DNA from: Betaproteobacteria bacterium | Lineage (GTDB): Bacteria > Pseudomonadota > Gammaproteobacteria > Burkholderiales > Rhodocyclaceae | Length of the DNA stretch: 64,000 nucleotides | Assembly: GCA_016705475.1 (NCBI GenBank) | Contig: JADIYD010000009.1 | Coordinates: 248,001 to 312,000, forward strand | Reading direction: 5' to 3' | In this document: positions 60,501 to 64,000 of the stretch, in pieces | Layout of the letters: each line of letters starts with the position of its first letter | Numbering within the stretch: the first letter of the stretch is position 1 | Notes under the pieces: generated by a model | What the model was told of the DNA's origin: nothing | Seen by the model: only the letters and a program-made list of their open reading frames with translations | The model's database searches: none | Translations under genes and position numbers: made by a program

Positions 60501-61651
60501 ACTGGCTGTTACCTGAGTACCTTGCCGATGCGTTGCCTGCGGAAGCAGCTCGTATCGAGAGCATGCGCCGAGTTGTGCTCGACCATTGTCGTGGTCATGG
60601 CTACGAACTGGTCATGCCACCGATGTTGGAATATCTTGAGTCCTTGCTGACCGGTGCCGGCCAGGATCTGAAACTGCGTACTTTCAAGCTGGTCGATCAG
60701 CTGTCGGGACGGACCATGGGGGTTCGTGCAGACATCACGCCGCAGGCTGCGCGCATTGATGCACATCTGCTTAACCATCAGGGGGTGACTCGCCTGTGTT
60801 ACTGCGGTAGCGTGCTGCATACGCTGCCTGCAACGATTTCAGCTGGCCGCGAGCCGGTTCAGATTGGTGCTGAGCTCTATGGTTTTGCAGGGATCGAGGC
60901 TGATCTCGACGTTATTCGTTTAATGGCTGGGGCGTTCGAGCGGGTAAAGCTGCCGGTTAGTCGTATTGACCTCGGCCACGTTGGAATCTTTCAGGCCTTG
61001 GCTGAGGCGGCTGGTCTGCCGCAGGAAGCCGAGGACGCACTTTTGAGCCTACTGCAGGCCAAGGATGTGCCGGGACTGGAAGAGGCCTGTGTCAATGTGC
61101 CGTCGCCTTATCGCGAAGCCCTGCAACGATTGCCGCAACTCTACGGTGGCGCAGAAGTGCTTGACCGGGCAGAAGCAGAGTTGCCTGCCCTGCCAGCGAT
61201 TACGGCTGCTCTGAGCGGTCTGCGCCACTTATTGGACGGCGCGCCTGATCTGCCTTTCTCGATTGACCTTTCCGACCTGCGTGGTTACCACTATCACAAT
61301 GGCGTTGTCTTCGCTGCATACTGTCCGGGCTACCCGGTGGCAATTGCGATGGGCGGTCGTTACGATGGTGCCGGCAAAGCCTTTGGCCGCGCACGCCCTG
61401 CGACCGGGTTTTCAATGGATTTGCGTGAAGTGGCGCGTCTGGCACCAGCGGGAAAGTCAAATGGTGCGATCCTGGCCCCCCATGCCGGACACGATGCGCG
61501 TTTGGCTGCCCATATTGCTGCGCTACGCGAACAAGGCGAAATTGTTGTCCAGCTACTACCCGGCGAAACAGCCTGTGAAGGTCCGGTCTGTGACCGAAAA
61601 ATGGCGTTGGTGGGCGAACACTGGATTATTGAAGCGATACAAGAGGATTAA
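60497..61651 (+). CDS. hisZ: ATP phosphoribosyltransferase regulatory subunit
   Basis: A 384-residue HisRS-like protein that activates the short form of HisG, the first enzyme of histidine synthesis. It has class II motif 2-like RADITPQAARID and YGFAGIEADLDVI, but lacks the anticodon-binding domain of true HisS, and true hisS is at 52132-53421. FSIDLSDLRGYHYHNGVVFAAYCPG and GGRYDGAGKAFGRARPATGFSMDL are typical HisZ. Lies before purA, as usual in Betaproteobacteria. Confidence 0.95.
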   Translation: MNWLLPEYLADALPAEAARIESMRRVVLDHCRGHGYELVMPPMLEYLESLLTGAGQDLKLRTFKLVDQLSGRTMGVRADITPQAARIDAHLLNHQGVTRLCYCGSVLHTLPATISAGREPVQIGAELYGFAGIEADLDVIRLMAGAFERVKLPVSRIDLGHVGIFQALAEAAGLPQEAEDALLSLLQAKDVPGLEEACVNVPSPYREALQRLPQLYGGAEVLDRAEAELPALPAITAALSGLRHLLDGAPDLPFSIDLSDLRGYHYHNGVVFAAYCPGYPVAIAMGGRYDGAGKAFGRARPATGFSMDLREVARLAPAGKSNGAILAPHAGHDARLAAHIAALREQGEIVVQLLPGETACEGPVCDRKMALVGEHWIIEAIQED

Positions 61652-61654
61652 AAA

Positions 61655-62965
61655 ATGGCAAAGAATGTCATCGTGGTGGGTACGCAGTGGGGCGACGAAG
61701 GAAAGGGCAAAATCGTCGACTGGCTAACCGATCACGCCAGAGGGGTTGTGCGTTTTCAGGGTGGCCATAACGCAGGCCACACATTGGTTGTGGGCGAGCA
61801 GGTTTACAAGCTGAACCTGGTGCCTTCGGGCATCGTTCGCGAAGGCGTCGAATGCTATATCGGCAATGGTGTCGTGCTCGACATCCACCACCTGCTGTCG
61901 GAAATTGCCGAACTGGAAAAGGGCGGTATCGACGTTCGGTCGCGCCTGAAGATCAGTCCGGGATGCCCGTTGATCCTGCCGTACCACTCTGCCATCGACA
62001 AGGCCCGCGAAGGAGCCAAGTCGGAAGACAAGAAAATTGGCACGACCGGCAAGGGTATTGGTCCGACCTACGAGGACAAGGTTTCCCGCCGTGGCCTGCG
62101 CGTCTATGACCTGTTCCAGCCAGAACGTTTCGCCGAGAAGCTGAAGGAAGTGCTCGAGTATCACAACTTCGTGCTGACCCAGTATTTCAAGGCGCCAGCC
62201 GTTGATTTTCAGGCGGTTTATGATCAGGCGATGGCCGATGCCGAGCAGATTCGGCCGATGGTCACCGATGTCTCCGCTGCGCTTTACGCCGCCAACAAGG
62301 CCGGTGCCAACCTGTTGTTCGAAGGTGCACAGGGCACGCTGCTCGACATCGATCACGGAACGTATCCGTTCGTCACCTCATCGAATTGCGTTGCCGGCCA
62401 GGCTTCTGCAGGGGCGGGCATTGGCCCGGGCATGTTGCACTACGTGCTGGGTATTACCAAGGCTTACTGCACTCGCGTCGGCGGCGGTCCCTTCCCCAGC
62501 GAACTGGATATCGAGACCGAGGGTGTGCCTGGTTATCAGATGTCGCAGGTTGGTCGTGAATTTGGCACCGTTACGGGCCGCAAGCGTCGTTGTGGCTGGT
62601 TCGATGCCGCAGCACTGCGTCGCTCGGGTCGTATCAATGGCCTGACAGGGCTTTGCATCACCAAGCTTGACGTTCTTGATGGCCTCAAGGAACTGAGCAT
62701 CTGCACCGGCTACAAGCTGGATGGCAAGACGATAGATCTGCTGCCCATCGGTGCCGATGAAGTCGCCCGTTGCGTGCCTATCTACGAAACGATGCCGGGC
62801 TGGAGCGGCACAACCTTCGGCGTCAAGCGCTGGGAAGACCTGCCGGCCGAAGCTCAGGCCTATCTGAATCGTCTTGAGCAGTTGTGCGAAGTGCCCATTG
62901 CGATCGTGTCGACCGGCCCAGAGCGCGATGAAACCATCCTCAAACAGCATCCGTTCAACAATTAA
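61655..62965 (+). CDS. purA: Adenylosuccinate synthetase
   Basis: A 436-residue GTP-dependent enzyme that converts IMP and aspartate to adenylosuccinate in purine synthesis. GTQWGDEGKGKIVDWL (with catalytic Asp), GGHNAGHTLV (catalytic His), GTTGKGIGPTYEDK, LFEGAQGTLLDIDHGTYPFVTSSN and GVGRGPFPSE-like GGGPFPSELD are present. It begins 3 bases after hisZ and ends the block with a terminator. Confidence 0.97.
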   Translation: MAKNVIVVGTQWGDEGKGKIVDWLTDHARGVVRFQGGHNAGHTLVVGEQVYKLNLVPSGIVREGVECYIGNGVVLDIHHLLSEIAELEKGGIDVRSRLKISPGCPLILPYHSAIDKAREGAKSEDKKIGTTGKGIGPTYEDKVSRRGLRVYDLFQPERFAEKLKEVLEYHNFVLTQYFKAPAVDFQAVYDQAMADAEQIRPMVTDVSAALYAANKAGANLLFEGAQGTLLDIDHGTYPFVTSSNCVAGQASAGAGIGPGMLHYVLGITKAYCTRVGGGPFPSELDIETEGVPGYQMSQVGREFGTVTGRKRRCGWFDAAALRRSGRINGLTGLCITKLDVLDGLKELSICTGYKLDGKTIDLLPIGADEVARCVPIYETMPGWSGTTFGVKRWEDLPAEAQAYLNRLEQLCEVPIAIVSTGPERDETILKQHPFNN

Positions 62966-62984
62966 GCGAATATCGCCGATTGTG

Positions 62985-63012
62985 AAAAACGGGCCCTTTC
63001 GGGCCCGTTCTG
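62985..63012. terminator. Bidirectional intrinsic terminator
   Basis: AACGGGCCC-TTTC-GGGCCCGTT, a 9 bp stem, between purA and the convergent gene at 63016. The minus strand has a clear T run (GTTTTTC), so it mainly serves that gene. Confidence 0.75.
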
Positions 63013-63015
63013 CTT

Positions 63016-63414
63016 TTAGCGTGCGGGTACTGCCTGCCAGCCTTCGGGGCATGCGTTGGTATTGGGATAATATTGGCCAGACGAGCCGCAGTAATACCAG
63101 GTTCCGTATTCAGCCGGCGCCGGGCGGGGTGCGGCGCTATAGTAGGCCGGTTCGGGAGTGTAGCTGTAGACGGGGGTCTGGCTATAACTGTACACAGGCG
63201 CGGCAGCATAGCTATGCTGAGAGGCAACTGCTGCACCAATGGCCAGGCCTGCAATCGCCAGAACGGCAGCCGGGCCTGCCCAGCCGTGGCCGCCCCGTTC
63301 TCCATGATGTCCATGGCCGTGTCCGCCGTGACGATATCCTCTGTCTGCCAGGGCAGATGTGGTTGCGGTTGCAGCCAGCGTGGCGGCGATAAACAGGGCA
63401 GTAATTTTTTTCAT
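63016..63414 (-). CDS. Secreted Gly/His/Tyr-rich protein of unknown function
   Basis: A 132-residue protein with a signal peptide (MKKITALFIAATLAATATTSALA). The mature part starts with a Gly/His-rich stretch (residues 25-50, repeats of HG and HH), then a hydrophobic segment (GPAAVLAIAGLAIGAAVAS), a Tyr/Pro/Ser region (PVYSYSQTPVYSYTPEPAYYS), and a conserved-looking end WYYCGSSGQYYPNTNACPEGWQAVP. That end resembles the C-terminus of many small secreted proteobacterial proteins. An ATG at 63504 would add 30 residues ahead of the signal and is rejected. The His cluster could bind metal (inference). Confidence 0.8.
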   Translation of the reverse strand: MKKITALFIAATLAATATTSALADRGYRHGGHGHGHHGERGGHGWAGPAAVLAIAGLAIGAAVASQHSYAAAPVYSYSQTPVYSYTPEPAYYSAAPRPAPAEYGTWYYCGSSGQYYPNTNACPEGWQAVPAR

Positions 63415-63603
63415 GGTTTTGACTCGTATTTGTCGTTTGGACAAGCCGAATAACGCGGGACGTGGCAGGAAGATGACCCGTGCTGTGTACGCAAGTGTTA
63501 GCAATTGTTACGGCCGTACGGCGAAGCATGTGCTATGAGACAATGCGCTTGCGATTGGCAATCGGCCGTGTTGGCCGGTTACCGAAGCCCGGCGGCAGAA
63601 ATG

Positions 63604-63632
63604 AAAAAAGGCCTTGTTTTAACAAGGCCTTC
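63604..63632 (-). terminator. Intrinsic terminator of tRNA-Leu
   Basis: On the minus strand, AGAAGGCCTTG-TTAAAA-CAAGGCCTTTTTT: a 9 bp stem (AAGGCCTTG/CAAGGCCTT) and a T run, 13 bases after the tRNA. Confidence 0.9.
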
Positions 63633-63644
63633 TATCAAAATCGC

Positions 63645-63729
<85 letters not shown>

Positions 63730-63748
63730 ACAGGTGCGAAGAGCCGCC

Positions 63749-63776
63749 ATTATAGAGAAAGAAGAACTGATGTCAA
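63749..63776 (-). promoter_or_regulatory. Perfect-consensus sigma70 promoter of tRNA-Leu
   Basis: On the minus strand TTGACA (63771-63776) and TATAAT (63749-63754) are 16 bases apart. Transcription would start about 12 bases before the tRNA. The -35 element overlaps the rnr start codon on the other strand. Confidence 0.85.
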
Positions 63777-64000
63777 GAAAAAAACTATCAAAAATCCGTC
63801 GTGCAGATCCCTTCTTCGAGCGTGAATTGGCTCGCTACGAGTTCCCTTTGCCTTCGCGTGAATATGTCTCGCAGGTGCTGGCTGACGAAGGTCGGCCTGT
63901 TGAGTTTCATGAGCTTATCGAGTTGCTGGATATCACCACTACTGAGCGCGAGATGTTCCAGCGTCGCCTGGGTGCCATGGAGCGCGAAGGTCAGTTGATG
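63770..64000 (+). CDS. rnr: Ribonuclease R, N-terminal part (cut by window end)
   Basis: An open frame from ATG 63770 runs off the window; 77 residues are visible, beginning MSRKKLSKIRRADPFFEREL. The RRADPFFERELARYEFPLPSREYV and the following winged-helix segment (LIELLDI...RRLGAMEREGQLM) match the N-terminus of RNase R, a processive 3'-5' exoribonuclease that degrades structured RNA. It is divergent from tRNA-Leu with only 40 bases between, and its first codons coincide with the tRNA promoter. Confidence 0.9.
   Translation, partial: MSRKKLSKIRRADPFFERELARYEFPLPSREYVSQVLADEGRPVEFHELIELLDITTTEREMFQRRLGAMEREGQLM

Overview
This 64 kb window is ordinary chromosome from a GC-rich betaproteobacterium. 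Gene content and order point to the Rhodocyclaceae, most likely Dechloromonas or a close relative. The basis is the long conserved block ndk-rlmN-pilW-rodZ-ispG-hisS-yfgM-bamB-der-hfq-hflX-hflK-hflC-hisZ-purA, the orn/M48/cytochrome c/rsgA group, a phasin, a C4-dicarboxylate DctRS/DctA/DctPQM locus, and many PAS-rich sensors. I see no prophage, insertion sequence, CRISPR array or rRNA operon. The genus is inferred by recall of gene order, not by a search.

Layout. 1-7.2 kb: a same-strand lipid/redox cluster (flavoprotein, DUF1365, cyclopropane-fatty-acid synthase, chalcone-isomerase-like protein, MFS permease, DUF3833 lipoprotein, short-chain dehydrogenase, SnoaL-like protein), split in the middle by a pair of inverted ~190 bp repeats. 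7.4-14.7 kb: small membrane protein, phasin, two flavoproteins, a cysteine-less HMA-like protein, a lipoprotein cytochrome c', a GST, a Crp/Fnr regulator and a glyoxalase-fold protein. 14.9-23.1 kb: a putative peptide-ligase cluster (transglutaminase-amidoligase, ATP-grasp/alpha-E, transglutaminase, flavoprotein). 23.1-32.3 kb, minus strand: two giant hybrid histidine kinases and an HD-GYP response regulator. 32.5-35.5 kb: rsgA, cytochrome c, M48 peptidase, and divergent orn. 35.5-39.3 kb: glycosyltransferase, rpmE, rho, trxA. 39.4-46.8 kb: dctRS facing dctA and dctPQM. 46.9-64 kb: the housekeeping block, a tRNA-Leu and the 5' part of rnr.

Main points of interest. (1) A short dispersed repeat with core CGGTCAACCGGAAAAA occurs at seven places, several of them inside coding sequence in frame. 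(2) Two genes, the ATP-grasp/alpha-E gene and one hybrid kinase, are each broken by one extra G in a G run, leaving otherwise intact reading frames. (3) A shared 15 bp palindromic motif lies upstream of dctS/dctA and of dctP and is a good candidate DctR operator. (4) A perfect-consensus tRNA promoter overlaps the start codon of rnr. (5) FNR-type boxes lie upstream of the phasin gene and of a Crp/Fnr gene whose recognition helix has the matching ExxSR residues.

Everything here was read by eye. Family assignments rest on recognisable motifs and remembered family architecture. No alignment or database search was run.
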